Below are positions 16,460 to 24,749 of a stretch of DNA of 28,710 bases, one piece after another. Location: contig RFZE01000004.1 of NCBI GenBank assembly GCA_009920875.1, forward strand, positions 1 to 28,710, in the 5' to 3' direction. Numbering within the stretch: the stretch's first letter is position 1; each line of letters starts with the position of its first letter. Origin of the DNA: Alphaproteobacteria bacterium. GTDB taxonomy: Bacteria > Pseudomonadota > Alphaproteobacteria > RS24. Position numbers and translations under genes: made by a program. The notes under the pieces are model-generated. The model did no database searches. It was not told where the DNA came from and saw nothing but the letters and a program-made list of their open reading frames with translations.

Positions 16460-16486
16460 TTTATAGGGCAGGGACACTTATTGCAA
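16460..16486 (-). promoter_or_regulatory. Candidate rne promoter giving a long leader
   Basis: On the - strand TTGCAA (16486-16481) is followed after 15 bp by TATAAA (16465-16460). The -10 is good and the spacing short; CTTGCA at 16 bp is an alternative -35. If used, the rne mRNA would have a leader of roughly 270 nt containing the hairpins above. Confidence 0.3.
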
Positions 16487-16492
16487 GGCATA

Positions 16493-16515
16493 TCAATAGC
16501 CCATTAAGCTATTGA
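16493..16515. repeat. Inverted repeat TCAATAGC-N7-GCTATTGA
   Basis: An 8-bp perfect inverted repeat with a 7-bp CCATTAA centre lies about 90 bp upstream of the amidase ATG and just upstream (in rne orientation) of the candidate rne promoter. It could be an operator for a dimeric regulator of either gene. Confidence 0.45.
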
Positions 16516-16606
16516 ATTTAAATGGTTTTGCTGAGAATGTCGCATTCATGGGGTGAAATTGCTATGTTTGGCGCATAAAAGTGAGTCGTTTATCGCCAGG
16601 AGAAAA

Positions 16607-17821
16607 ATGACAAATATGAACGGTCTTTCTGTCAATTTAAGGGGGCTTTTACTCGTTGCGCTTTTGTTTGTCGGCAATTTTGCGTCGGCTTTTGCGGCGA
16701 CGGTGAAAGATATTCGCCTTGGGGTAACCAAGGAGCGCACGCGCATTGTGCTTGATCTGCAGTCAGATGTCGATTTTGACATTTTCCTGCTCGATAGTCC
16801 GCGGCGCGTTGTTGTCGATTTGCCTTCTTTAGAATGGCCGGAAAACCAGCCCAAGGAAGCCGGTTTGGTGCAAAAATTGCGGTTTGGGCAGTTTACGGCA
16901 GATAAAAGCCGCTTGGTGATAGATGCCAAAGGGCCGGTAAAAGTAGCCAAGAGCTTCATGTTGCCGCCCTCATCAGGTTTGCCGCATCGTTTGGTCATTG
17001 ATTTGGTCAAGGCGAGCAGCACAGAGTTTGCCTCGCAGGTAGCGAAGGACCGTGCTGCCAAGCGCTCGGCCAATAAGACGGTAAAAGCGCCGGTGCCGTT
17101 TGCGCCCAAACCGCAACGGCGAGCCAATAGCAAGCCGGTAATTGTTCTCGATGCCGGGCATGGCGGGGTTGACCCCGGAGCGCTGGGTCGTAAAGCGCGG
17201 GAAAAAAGCGTCACCTTGGCGTTTACGCGTGAATTGGCCAAGCAATTGCGTGCCACCGGCAAATACAAAGTCTATTTGACGCGCAATCGCGATATTTATA
17301 TTCCGTTGCGCCAGCGTGTGAACATTGCACGCAAGCATGATGCTGATTTGTTTATTTCCATTCATGCTGATGCCATTAAACGGAAAAACGTGCGCGGCAT
17401 GTCAATATATACACTGTCCGAAACGGCATCTGACAAAGAAGCGGCGGCATTGGCCAAAAAGGAAAACCAATCGGACATTATTGCCGGCATTGATTTTGCC
17501 GACCAACCGCCGGAAGTGGCCAATATTTTGATTGATCTGGCACAGCGAGAAACCAAAAACCTGTCGGTCAAATTTGCCAATTTGGTGGTCGATAATGCGC
17601 GCGGCAAAACCCAATTGCTCGACCGCACCCACCGCTTTGCCGGTTTCCGCGTTTTGAAAGCGCCCGATGTGCCATCCGTGCTGATTGAATTGGGCTTTTT
17701 GACCAATCGCAGTGATGAAAAACAGCTTTTGACGACATCTTGGCAACGCAAAGTTGCGGGTGCGCTGGTCAAATCGGTTGACGGGTTCTTTCGCTCCAGC
17801 CGTGTCGCTGCATTGAGATAA
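16607..17821 (+). CDS. amiC: N-acetylmuramoyl-L-alanine amidase (AmiC-type)
   Basis: The 404-residue protein is a periplasmic zinc amidase that removes stem peptides from septal peptidoglycan. It has a signal sequence (residues 11-31, ending ASAFA), an N-terminal AMIN domain (about 33-135, starting VKDIRLGVTKERTRIVLDL), a basic linker and an Amidase_3 domain from residue 176. Visible active-site residues are H185 (LDAGHGG), H253 (SIHAD) and E361 (VLIELGFLTN). The segment at about 272-318 fits the regulatory helix of AmiC-type enzymes that need EnvC-like activation. ATG 16607 follows AGGAGA. The gene order ami-PBP1A-prfB is common in Alphaproteobacteria. Confidence 0.93.
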   Translation: MTNMNGLSVNLRGLLLVALLFVGNFASAFAATVKDIRLGVTKERTRIVLDLQSDVDFDIFLLDSPRRVVVDLPSLEWPENQPKEAGLVQKLRFGQFTADKSRLVIDAKGPVKVAKSFMLPPSSGLPHRLVIDLVKASSTEFASQVAKDRAAKRSANKTVKAPVPFAPKPQRRANSKPVIVLDAGHGGVDPGALGRKAREKSVTLAFTRELAKQLRATGKYKVYLTRNRDIYIPLRQRVNIARKHDADLFISIHADAIKRKNVRGMSIYTLSETASDKEAAALAKKENQSDIIAGIDFADQPPEVANILIDLAQRETKNLSVKFANLVVDNARGKTQLLDRTHRFAGFRVLKAPDVPSVLIELGFLTNRSDEKQLLTTSWQRKVAGALVKSVDGFFRSSRVAALR

Positions 17822-17837
17822 CCACCCCCCGAAAAGG

Positions 17838-17866
17838 TTGGATTTTTTCCCCTGACCTGCCATAGT
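17838..17866 (+). promoter_or_regulatory. Candidate promoter for PBP1A
   Basis: TTGGAT (17838-17843) and CATAGT (17861-17866) are separated by exactly 17 bp in the gap between ami and the PBP1A gene. Each matches the consensus only partly. Transcription would start about 40 bp before the ATG. Confidence 0.35.
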
Positions 17867-17879
17867 GCGGCCTCATTTA

Positions 17880-17899
17880 TCAGACATTAAAAAGTCTGA
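17880..17899 (+). repeat. Inverted repeat TCAGAC-N8-GTCTGA before PBP1A
   Basis: A 6-bp perfect inverted repeat with an AT-rich 8-nt centre lies just upstream of the Shine-Dalgarno-like GAAAGGG of the PBP1A gene. In mRNA it would be a weak hairpin close to the ribosome-binding site. Confidence 0.35.
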
Positions 17900-17911
17900 A
17901 AGGGTTCGTTG

Positions 17912-20389
17912 ATGAAATTTCTGGGCAATATGGCTGGCGTTTTGGTGACGCTTGGAGCGATAGGGCTTTTTGCTCTTGTTTTGGTGTTGTGGCGTATCAA
18001 TACCGGCTTGCCCAATTACGAACATTTGGCCAATTACACGCCGCCCGTGATGAGCCGCGCGCATGCCGGTAATGGCAGTTTGATTGCCGAATATGCCCAA
18101 GAACGTCGCATTTTTGTGCCGATCGACACGGCACCCAAGCATTTGATTGATGCGTTTCTGGCTGCTGAAGATAAAAACTTTTATGACCATGTCGGTATTG
18201 ATTTCATGGGCATTGTGCGCGCCGTATTCGCCAATGTCGTTAATGTCGTGACCGGTCGACGACTGGAAGGGGCTTCGACCATTACCCAGCAAGTGGCAAA
18301 AAACTTTTTGCTAAGCAGCGATGTCACGCTGGAGCGTAAGGTAAAAGAAGCGGTGCTGGCCTTGCGGTTGGAGCGCACATTCACCAAAGAGCAATTGCTC
18401 GAGCTTTATCTCAATGAAATTTATCTCGGCCTCGGCAGCTATGGCGTGGCCGCCGCCGCGCTCAATTATTTTGACAAACCGCTTAGCGATTTAACGGTGG
18501 CGGAAGCAGCCTATTTGGCGGCCCTGCCGAAAGCGCCGAATAATTATCATCCGTTCCGCAAGCGCGCGCGCGCCATTGCACGCCGCAATTGGGTTATCGG
18601 GCGTATGCGCGAAAACGGCTATATTACCGATATGCAAGCGCGCGCTGCGGCAGCGCAAGATTTGGTGGTGGCCGACCGCCCGGCCAGTTTGCGGAGGTTT
18701 AATGCCGAGTATTTTGTCGAGGAAGTGCGGCGAGAGGTCTATGGTCTATATGGTGAGCGTCAACTTTATGGCGGCGGCTTGTCCATTCGCACCACATTGA
18801 ATACGGATTTCCAAAAACTGGCGCAGCGCGCGCTACGCAACGGCATTGAAGAATATGATCGACGGCAAGGTTATCGTGGTGCCGTCTTTGAATTAGAAAC
18901 ATTGGAAGCGTGGTGGGAGCAGCTGACGGAAGTTGACATTCCGACCGATTTGGCGCCGTGGCGCTTGGCGGTTGTGCTGTCGGTCGATGAAGAAGAGAAC
19001 CGCGCCAATATCGGCTTGCGGCCGCGCATGACACGGGCGCGCAGCTTTGAAGACCGCATCGATCTTGGTGTTATTGATTTGGCGGGTGTGACCTGGGCAC
19101 GTGCCAAGCCGTCGCCGGAAAACGGCTATAAAATCAAAGGGCCTCGGATTAAACGCATGTCGCAGGTTTTGAAAACCGGCGATGTTGTCTGGGTCAGTCA
19201 AAAATCTGACGATGAAATTTATGAGCTGAAACAGCTTCCCGAAGTCAATGGCGCAATGGTGGCGCTCGACCCGCATACCGGCCGCGTCTTGGCCATGACA
19301 GGTGGCTATAGCTTCTCTGCCAGTGAGTTTAACCGCGCCACCCAAGCCAGCCGCCAGCCCGGCTCGGCGTTTAAACCTTTTGTTTATGCCGCCGCTTTGG
19401 ATAGCGGCTTTACGCCGGCCAGTCTGGTGCTCGACGCGCCTTTTGTTATGGAGCAGGGCAAAGATCAAGGTTTGTGGAAACCGGAAAACTATGCGCGGCG
19501 GTTTTACGGCCTTTCAACTTTGCGCCTCGGCATGGAGAAAAGCCGCAATTTGATGACCATTCGCATGGCGCAGGAAATCGGCATGGGGAAAATTACCGAC
19601 TATGCCAAGCGCTTTAACATTAACCGCACCATGCCGCGTGTTTTGGCGATGGCGTTGGGGGCAGGTGAAACGTCGCTCATGCGTCTGACCACTGCCTATG
19701 CCATGCTGGTCAATGGCGGCAAACGGGTAGAGCCGATTTTTATCGACCGCGTGCAAGACCGCTATGGCAAAACACTGTTCCGCAAAGACCAACGCAATTG
19801 CGTTGGATGTAATGTGGAGATTTTTGAAGAACAAGTCGCCCCTGATCTGCCGGATACACGCGAGCAAGTTCTGTCGCCGCAAACCGCCTATCAAGTTGTT
19901 TCCATGCTGGAGGGTGCGGTGACACGCGGCACAGGGCGGCGCATTTCGACCATTGGCAAGCCACTGGCGGGTAAAACCGGCACAACAAATGACAGTCGCG
20001 ATGCGTGGTTTGTCGGTTTCTCGGCTGATTTGGTCGCCGGTGTTTATGTCGGATATGACGACAATCGCCCCTTGGGCAAGGGAGAAAGCGGCGGTCGCGT
20101 CGCAGCGCCCATTTTCAAAGAATTTATGGAGCAGGCATTGAGCGATATGGCGACGCCGCCTTTCCGTGTGCCGCCGCGGGTCAATTTGGTGCGCATTAAT
20201 GCCAAAACCGGCAAGCTGGCGCGACCGGATGATGAAACGGTCATTCTGGAAGCCTTCAAATTGGGCACGGAGCCGACGCGCAATAGCAAGCAAGTGGTTG
20301 TGCGCGGCGGCACCGGCAGCAATGGTGTGAAACAGCGTCCGGCTATCAATACTGACACAGTAGGTGCCGGAACAGGCGGACTTTACTAA
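17912..20389 (+). CDS. mrcA: Penicillin-binding protein 1A (bifunctional class A PBP)
   Basis: The 825-residue protein has one N-terminal membrane helix (about residues 7-28) and a periplasmic body. The glycosyltransferase domain carries the catalytic glutamate E86 in AAEDKNFYDHVGID, plus GASTITQQVAKNF. A middle OB-like region (about 300-430) precedes the transpeptidase domain, with the acyl-serine S485 and K488 (GSAFKP), the SRN motif in MEKSRNL, and K688 in AGKTGTT. It polymerises and cross-links peptidoglycan. ATG 17912 has GAAAGGG upstream; the frame also allows TTG 17909. It lies 90 bp after ami, and prfB follows 44 bp later. Confidence 0.96.
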   Translation: MKFLGNMAGVLVTLGAIGLFALVLVLWRINTGLPNYEHLANYTPPVMSRAHAGNGSLIAEYAQERRIFVPIDTAPKHLIDAFLAAEDKNFYDHVGIDFMGIVRAVFANVVNVVTGRRLEGASTITQQVAKNFLLSSDVTLERKVKEAVLALRLERTFTKEQLLELYLNEIYLGLGSYGVAAAALNYFDKPLSDLTVAEAAYLAALPKAPNNYHPFRKRARAIARRNWVIGRMRENGYITDMQARAAAAQDLVVADRPASLRRFNAEYFVEEVRREVYGLYGERQLYGGGLSIRTTLNTDFQKLAQRALRNGIEEYDRRQGYRGAVFELETLEAWWEQLTEVDIPTDLAPWRLAVVLSVDEEENRANIGLRPRMTRARSFEDRIDLGVIDLAGVTWARAKPSPENGYKIKGPRIKRMSQVLKTGDVVWVSQKSDDEIYELKQLPEVNGAMVALDPHTGRVLAMTGGYSFSASEFNRATQASRQPGSAFKPFVYAAALDSGFTPASLVLDAPFVMEQGKDQGLWKPENYARRFYGLSTLRLGMEKSRNLMTIRMAQEIGMGKITDYAKRFNINRTMPRVLAMALGAGETSLMRLTTAYAMLVNGGKRVEPIFIDRVQDRYGKTLFRKDQRNCVGCNVEIFEEQVAPDLPDTREQVLSPQTAYQVVSMLEGAVTRGTGRRISTIGKPLAGKTGTTNDSRDAWFVGFSADLVAGVYVGYDDNRPLGKGESGGRVAAPIFKEFMEQALSDMATPPFRVPPRVNLVRINAKTGKLARPDDETVILEAFKLGTEPTRNSKQVVVRGGTGSNGVKQRPAINTDTVGAGTGGLY

Positions 20390-20433
20390 ACGGTTTTCCT
20401 TGGGTAGATTTCGCCTTCGTCAAGGAGACCTCA

Positions 20434-21565
20434 ATGCGTTCAGAAATAATGGACTTCATCAATAGCATTTCACAGTCATTGGTTTTGCTGCGGAGGCATC
20501 TTTGACTGGGACAACGCGCTTGAACAATTGGACGCGCTGAATAAGCTCGCTGAAGACCCGAAGCTGTGGGATGACCCACAAGCAGCGCAGGCCAAAATGC
20601 AAGAACGCACGCGGCTGGAAAACGCCATCAAGTCCTGTCAAAGGCTTGAAGACCAAATGAACGAACATGTCGAATTCATCGAACTTGGCGAGGCCGAGGG
20701 CGATGATGATGTGGTGGCCGAAAGCGAAGCGGCGCTTGCGGCGCTGGCCGCCGAGGCAGAACGCATGGAGGTTGAAACCTTGCTGTCGGGCGAGGCGGAC
20801 GGCAATGACGCCTATGTTGAAGTGCATGCGGGTGCCGGTGGCACGGAAAGCCAGGATTGGGCCAGTATGTTGCAGCGCATGTATATGCGTTGGGCTGAAA
20901 AGAAGGGCTATAAAGTCTCGCTTATCGAGCAAACCAGCGGCGAAGAAGCAGGCATTAAGTCAGCTACGATTGAGATTAAAGGGCATAATGCCTATGGCTG
21001 GGCCAAGACGGAAAGCGGCGTGCATCGGCTGGTGCGCATATCGCCCTTTGACAGCAATGCGCGTCGCCATACCAGCTTTGCCAGCGTGTGGTGTTATCCG
21101 GTGGTCGATGACGCGATTGAAATCGATGTCTCGGAAGCCGATGTGCGGATAGACACATTCCGCGCATCAGGGGCAGGTGGCCAGCACGTCAACACAACGG
21201 ACAGCGCCGTTCGCATCACCCATTTGCCGACAAATATTGTCGTGCAATGTCAGAATGAACGTTCGCAGCATAAAAACCGCGCGACGGCATGGGCGATGTT
21301 GCGGGCGCGGCTTTATGAGCTTGAATTGCAGAGGCGCGAAGAAGAAGCCGATGCCAATGCTGACCAGAAAACCGAAATCGGCTGGGGGCATCAAATTCGC
21401 TCTTATGTTTTGCAGCCCTATCAAATGGTGAAAGATTTGCGCACCGGTGTTGAAAGCGGTAATCCGAGTGCCGTGCTGGACGGGGCGTTGGATAATTTCA
21501 TGGAAGCCGCATTGGCGCAGCGTGTCAGTGGCGAAGGCGGCGGCGAAGTCGCCGACATTGATTAG
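20434..21565 (+). CDS. prfB: Peptide chain release factor 2, with programmed +1 frameshift
   Basis: RF2 releases nascent chains at UGA and UAA. The frame from ATG 20434 (AAGGAG 6 nt upstream) reads 23 codons ending RRHL and stops at TGA 20503-20505. A +1 shift on CTT continues with GAC (20504-20506) to give DWDNALEQLDALNK and the rest of RF2, 376 residues in all. In the fused protein the codon-recognition tripeptide SPF is at residues 203-205 and the catalytic GGQ at 248-250. The TAG stop overlaps the bactofilin stop by 4 bp. A caller using only the second frame would start wrongly near 20528 and lose about 31 residues. Confidence 0.96.
20492..20506 (+). promoter_or_regulatory. RF2 autoregulatory frameshift site
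   Basis: GGAGG (20492-20496), a 3-nt spacer CAT, the slippery CTT (20500-20502), the in-frame TGA (20503-20505) and a C at 20506 reproduce the known prfB frameshift cassette. The internal Shine-Dalgarno sequence and the poor stop context TGAC favour the +1 shift when RF2 is scarce, so RF2 controls its own level. Confidence 0.95.
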
Positions 21566-21972
21566 GCTTTAGATGCCTCTTTCTCTTCTTCTTCAGCAAC
21601 GATTTTAATCGCAGCATTTTTGAGCGGGTCTTTTTCACGATTTACCGCGCCGTTTAACTGAGCGCCTGTTTCAATGGCTAGAACCTCGTTGAAAACATCA
21701 CCGGTCACTTTGCTGGTGGCGCACAGATAAACCTGACGGGCGCGAATAGTGCCTTTGACCTGACCGAAAACAGTCACCATATCGCCCGCTACTTCGCCGG
21801 AAACAAGGGCTTTCTCGCCTATTGTCACGGCATGGGAGCGTAAATCGCCATCGAGGCGACCTTCGATTTGAATGTCACCGGTCGAGAAAATTTTGCCGAC
21901 AACATGCATGTCATGGCTCAAAATAGACGGGCCGGATTTGGGCTTTGATTTCTCGGGCATAGAGTTGTTCAT
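21562..21972 (-). CDS. bacA: Bactofilin
   Basis: The 136-residue protein has short disordered ends and a central right-handed beta-helix built of repeats rich in V/I and G (VVGKIFSTGDIQIEGRLDGDLRS, ALVSGEVAGDMVTVFGQVKGTIRA, SKVTGDVFNEVLAIETGAQLNGAV), which is the bactofilin (DUF583) pattern. Bactofilins polymerise without nucleotide into membrane-bound filaments that localise cell-wall enzymes. The ATG at 21972 is only 2 bp after the M23 gene stop, with GAGG about 10 nt upstream. Its pairing with an M23 endopeptidase mirrors BacA/LmdC of Hyphomonas and CcmA/Csd1 of Helicobacter. The acidic C-terminal tail EEEEKEASKA is unremarkable. Confidence 0.93.
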   Translation of the reverse strand: MNNSMPEKSKPKSGPSILSHDMHVVGKIFSTGDIQIEGRLDGDLRSHAVTIGEKALVSGEVAGDMVTVFGQVKGTIRARQVYLCATSKVTGDVFNEVLAIETGAQLNGAVNREKDPLKNAAIKIVAEEEEKEASKA

Positions 21973-21974
21973 CG

Positions 21975-23312
21975 TTAATTCGCCTCGGTTGAAATGGTTT
22001 CGGCAATGTTGAAAATTTGCTTGCCCGCATCAAGGAAGGCTAACGGATCGCGCACTTTGCCTTCATACCAAACTTCATAATGCAAATGCGGGCCAGTGCT
22101 GCGCCCGCTATTACCGGCATCGGCAATATGCTGCTGAAACTCGACCGCTTGCCCACGACGCACACGGCTGCGCGCCAAATGCCCGTAACGGGAGCGGAAG
22201 CCGTTTCCATGGTCAATCTCGACGACCAGCCCATAAGGGCCTTTATAGCCCGAGCGCGTTACCGTACCGGATAAGGTGGCATAGACCGGTGTGCCTGTGG
22301 CCGTGCCGAAATCAACACCGGCGTGAAAAGCGGCACGTTTTTTGAACGGGTCAAGGCGCGGGCCAAATCCGCTGGTTACGCTATAATCGTGAATGGGCAG
22401 GGAAAGCGGAATTTTGGTGACTGCCGTGCTGAGGTTTTCCAGCCGCTCAAGATTGCTGGAAATGCGATAAAGCTGGCGATGCAGCTCTGAGTTAATGCCC
22501 GGCTTCTCTCCCGAAAGCGGAATATAAGGACCGCCAATGGCGCGCTCATCTTCCGGCAAGACTTGCGCCATAAAGGTTTCCGGCTCAAGAATTTCAGTGC
22601 CGTTAATAACCCCTTCAAACTCGGCGATACGCAAATCGATTTTTTCTTCCAGCGCGTCGAGCAAATCTTTTTGCCGCAATTCCAGCGAGGTCACGCGGTC
22701 ATAAACATTTTCCGCCAAATGCGGCATGGTATCGCCGTCTTTCGGCAGAACGACGGTTTCATTACGCGCCAAGGTGATTTCGCTGTCATCGCTTTTGGCC
22801 GCGATAGAGCGGCTTTCTAGCCTATCTTCTTGACCGGAGCGGCCGCGCGCTACCAATTCCGTTTTGTTGCGATTGCGCTGGTTGGATTTGGCGATGCTTG
22901 AGAACGAGACCTGCATTTTCCGCAATTCGTCAGAAACCGCAGCATGCTGTTCAAACACCAAAGTCAAATCATTGTGTCGTTTTTCGAGATTATCCGTGGT
23001 TTCTGAGAACCAATCCCGTGTCAAAACCAATTGCGCATTCAAATCATCATAGGAAAGGCGCAGGCGATTGAGTTCATTTTCATAGGCCAGCTGCATTTCG
23101 CGCACTTCTTGCTCGCGTTTTGCGCCCAACCCGTTGTTGAATATCACATGCACGGAAGCATAGCCGACCCATCCCGCAATCATGATGAAGAGAACCATCA
23201 AAATGACGAGCGAACGGCTTGAAAGCGGCACAAAAGTAACGCTGCCGCTTTTGCGAACATAGATTTGCCGCTCTGCGAAAGCCTCGCGAAGCTTTTCAAG
23301 CAAGCTGTCCAT
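21975..23312 (-). CDS. Membrane-anchored M23 peptidoglycan endopeptidase (LmdC-like)
   Basis: The 445-residue protein has a short basic cytoplasmic N-terminus (residues 1-33), one membrane helix (about 34-54), a coiled-coil stalk (about 60-115), a linker and a C-terminal LytM/M23 domain. Zinc ligands are complete: HAGVD in FHAGVDFGTATG and HLHYE in GPHLHYEVWYEG, so the enzyme should be active. ATG 23312 follows AGAGGA; upstream codons to 23348 are unlikely. Tight linkage to the bactofilin gene suggests that the short cytoplasmic tail binds the bactofilin polymer and positions wall cleavage. That role is inferred from studied homologous pairs. Confidence 0.92.
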   Translation of the reverse strand: MDSLLEKLREAFAERQIYVRKSGSVTFVPLSSRSLVILMVLFIMIAGWVGYASVHVIFNNGLGAKREQEVREMQLAYENELNRLRLSYDDLNAQLVLTRDWFSETTDNLEKRHNDLTLVFEQHAAVSDELRKMQVSFSSIAKSNQRNRNKTELVARGRSGQEDRLESRSIAAKSDDSEITLARNETVVLPKDGDTMPHLAENVYDRVTSLELRQKDLLDALEEKIDLRIAEFEGVINGTEILEPETFMAQVLPEDERAIGGPYIPLSGEKPGINSELHRQLYRISSNLERLENLSTAVTKIPLSLPIHDYSVTSGFGPRLDPFKKRAAFHAGVDFGTATGTPVYATLSGTVTRSGYKGPYGLVVEIDHGNGFRSRYGHLARSRVRRGQAVEFQQHIADAGNSGRSTGPHLHYEVWYEGKVRDPLAFLDAGKQIFNIAETISTEAN

Positions 23313-23393
23313 TATCCTCTTCCCAGAATTCAGCTTTGTATTTCTCAAAAATGCAGGATATTTGCAAGTGATAAGTTGTTTTTTAACAAGGCG

Positions 23394-24224
23394 CTAAACG
23401 GCGTCGACATAAAAATTTCGCGGCAAACCTGCTTCATCTCTTGCTTCAATGTTAAAAGGCGGTTTCAACGCGCCGCCAAAATGATTTTTTAACTGCTTGC
23501 GGAAGCATTCGGCAGGGTCCAGGCCGTCATCGTTGCACAGGCGCAAAAACCACTTACTACCGGCAAAAACATGGGTTTTTTCGTCTTCGTAGATAATGGA
23601 GAGCATGCGCGCGCTTTTCTCATCACCGGCGCGCTGAAACTTTTCCATCATAGCGGGGGTAACATCGAGCCCGCGCGCTTCAAGCACCAGCGGCACAATC
23701 GACAGCCGCGCCAATAATTTATGTCGTGTGTCAAAAGCCGCTTGCCAAAGACCGTCATGAGCCGGCAGATCGCCATAATCCATGTCCAGTTCAACCAGAC
23801 GGTCAGCCAGCATCAAGAAATGGCGCGCTTCATCAGCACCGACGCGCATCCAATCAGTGATGAAATCATCTTCCAAGGGCGCATCAACAAAACGACCGAT
23901 GAGATCAAAGGCCAAATCAATGGCGTTCAACTCAATATGCGCCAGAGCGTGGAGTTGAGCCTTACGACCGCTTTGGCCACTCATTTTGCGGCGCGGCATA
24001 TCTCGTGGGGGCAGTAATTGAGGCTTTAACGGGCGGGCCGGTCGATCCGGCCAATCGGTCGGCGCTCCGCTGTCACGCGCCAGTTTTCCGTGCCGCCAAT
24101 CGTCGGCAACTTGCCGTGCAATTGCCGCTTTCTCGCGCGGTTCTTGGGTTGTTAAGACGCACCGACAAGCGGCGGCAAGACTTTTATGCTCAGCCACGCG
24201 CAGCCTCCAAGACTGCTTCGACAT
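23394..24224 (-). CDS. DUF455 ferritin-like protein
   Basis: The 276-residue protein has the layout of DUF455 proteins, which are ferritin-like four-helix bundles. Potential di-iron ligands are the glutamate in HIELNAIDL, ExxH in DEARHF, the glutamate in VLEARGLD and ExxH in EDEKTHV. The N-terminal PARPLKPQLLPPRDMPRR segment is also typical. Resemblance to the tRNA hydroxylase MiaE has been noted for the fold, but the substrate is unknown. The ATG at 24224 overlaps the bcp end by 35 bp; a GTG at 24197 would cut this to 8 bp and keep the conserved part. It is probably co-transcribed with bcp. Confidence 0.85.
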   Translation of the reverse strand: MSKQSWRLRVAEHKSLAAACRCVLTTQEPREKAAIARQVADDWRHGKLARDSGAPTDWPDRPARPLKPQLLPPRDMPRRKMSGQSGRKAQLHALAHIELNAIDLAFDLIGRFVDAPLEDDFITDWMRVGADEARHFLMLADRLVELDMDYGDLPAHDGLWQAAFDTRHKLLARLSIVPLVLEARGLDVTPAMMEKFQRAGDEKSARMLSIIYEDEKTHVFAGSKWFLRLCNDDGLDPAECFRKQLKNHFGGALKPPFNIEARDEAGLPRNFYVDAV

Positions 24225-24657
24225 GACCTTTAACTTTTACTTTACGCCAAATCTGCTCAATTTTGCCGTCAGAGCCGACTAGAAAAGTCGCACGTTCGAT
24301 GCCCATGAATTTGCGGCCATACATGTTTTTTTCGACCCAAACACCATAGGCATTGAGCATTTTTTGTTCTTCATCAGATAAAAGCGTAATGCCAAGGCCA
24401 TGTTTTTCGATAAAGTTTTCGTGTTTTTTAACGCTATCAGCTGACACGCCGACAATATCAGTATTGGCTTTGTCGAAATCCTTGACGGCGGCGGTAAAGT
24501 CAATCGCCTCCGTTGTGCACCCCGGCGTATTGTCTTTCGGGTAGAAATAGACCACCAATTTGCGGTTGGAAAAGTCGGATAGACTGACCGTTTGACCGCC
24601 ATTTGCGGGTAATGAAAAAGCAGGGGCGGCATCGCCGATTTTGAGTTCTTTCGCCAT
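24190..24657 (-). CDS. bcp: Thioredoxin-dependent peroxiredoxin Bcp (1-Cys form)
   Basis: The 155-residue protein is a cytoplasmic peroxiredoxin of the BCP/PrxQ class that reduces hydroperoxides. The peroxidatic cysteine is C47 in PKDNTPGCTTEAIDF. It is the only cysteine in the protein: the resolving Cys five residues on, as in E. coli BCP, is absent, so it must rely on an external thiol. Other family motifs are VYFYPKDNTPG, GVSADS and ERATFLVGSDG. ATG 24657 follows GGAG. It leads a transcript towards the DUF455 gene. Confidence 0.95.
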   Translation of the reverse strand: MAKELKIGDAAPAFSLPANGGQTVSLSDFSNRKLVVYFYPKDNTPGCTTEAIDFTAAVKDFDKANTDIVGVSADSVKKHENFIEKHGLGITLLSDEEQKMLNAYGVWVEKNMYGRKFMGIERATFLVGSDGKIEQIWRKVKVKGHVEAVLEAARG

Positions 24658-24730
24658 GATTGCTCCGATATTAGAGATGCGCCTGAGGTCAGACTCTGGC
24701 ATAAACAAGTTGAGTAAATGTGGCCTTTGC

Positions 24731-24745
24731 CTTGATTTTGTCAAG
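24731..24745. promoter_or_regulatory. Dyad CTTGA-N5-TCAAG overlapping a candidate bcp -35
   Basis: CTTGA (24731-24735) and TCAAG (24741-24745) form a perfect 5-bp dyad. On the - strand its left half contains a perfect TTGACA (24744-24739), which could be the -35 of bcp; the -10 position at 17 bp spacing is poor (ACATTT). A regulator bound here could act on bcp and the divergent AsmA-like gene. Confidence 0.35.
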
Positions 24746-24749
24746 CTCC

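Larger units (their letters stand above)
16185..16606. other. Divergent rne/ami intergenic region
   Basis: These 422 bp between the start codons of rne and the amidase gene are the only non-coding stretch over 300 bp. It is more AT-rich than the genes, especially at 16440-16530. It holds a hairpin, two short palindromes 21 bp apart, two further inverted repeats and a candidate rne promoter, each listed separately. No open frame in it resembles a protein I know. Confidence 0.8.

Noticed and set aside
17828..17852. Rho-independent terminator after the amidase gene (GAAAA ... TTTTTTCCCC)
   Set aside because: Only a 5-bp AT-rich stem can form; the flanking C-runs do not pair with each other.
23376..23389. 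Terminator-like TTGTT-TTTT-AACAA between the DUF455 and M23 genes
   Set aside because: The stem is only 5 bp and AT-rich, too weak to call a terminator.
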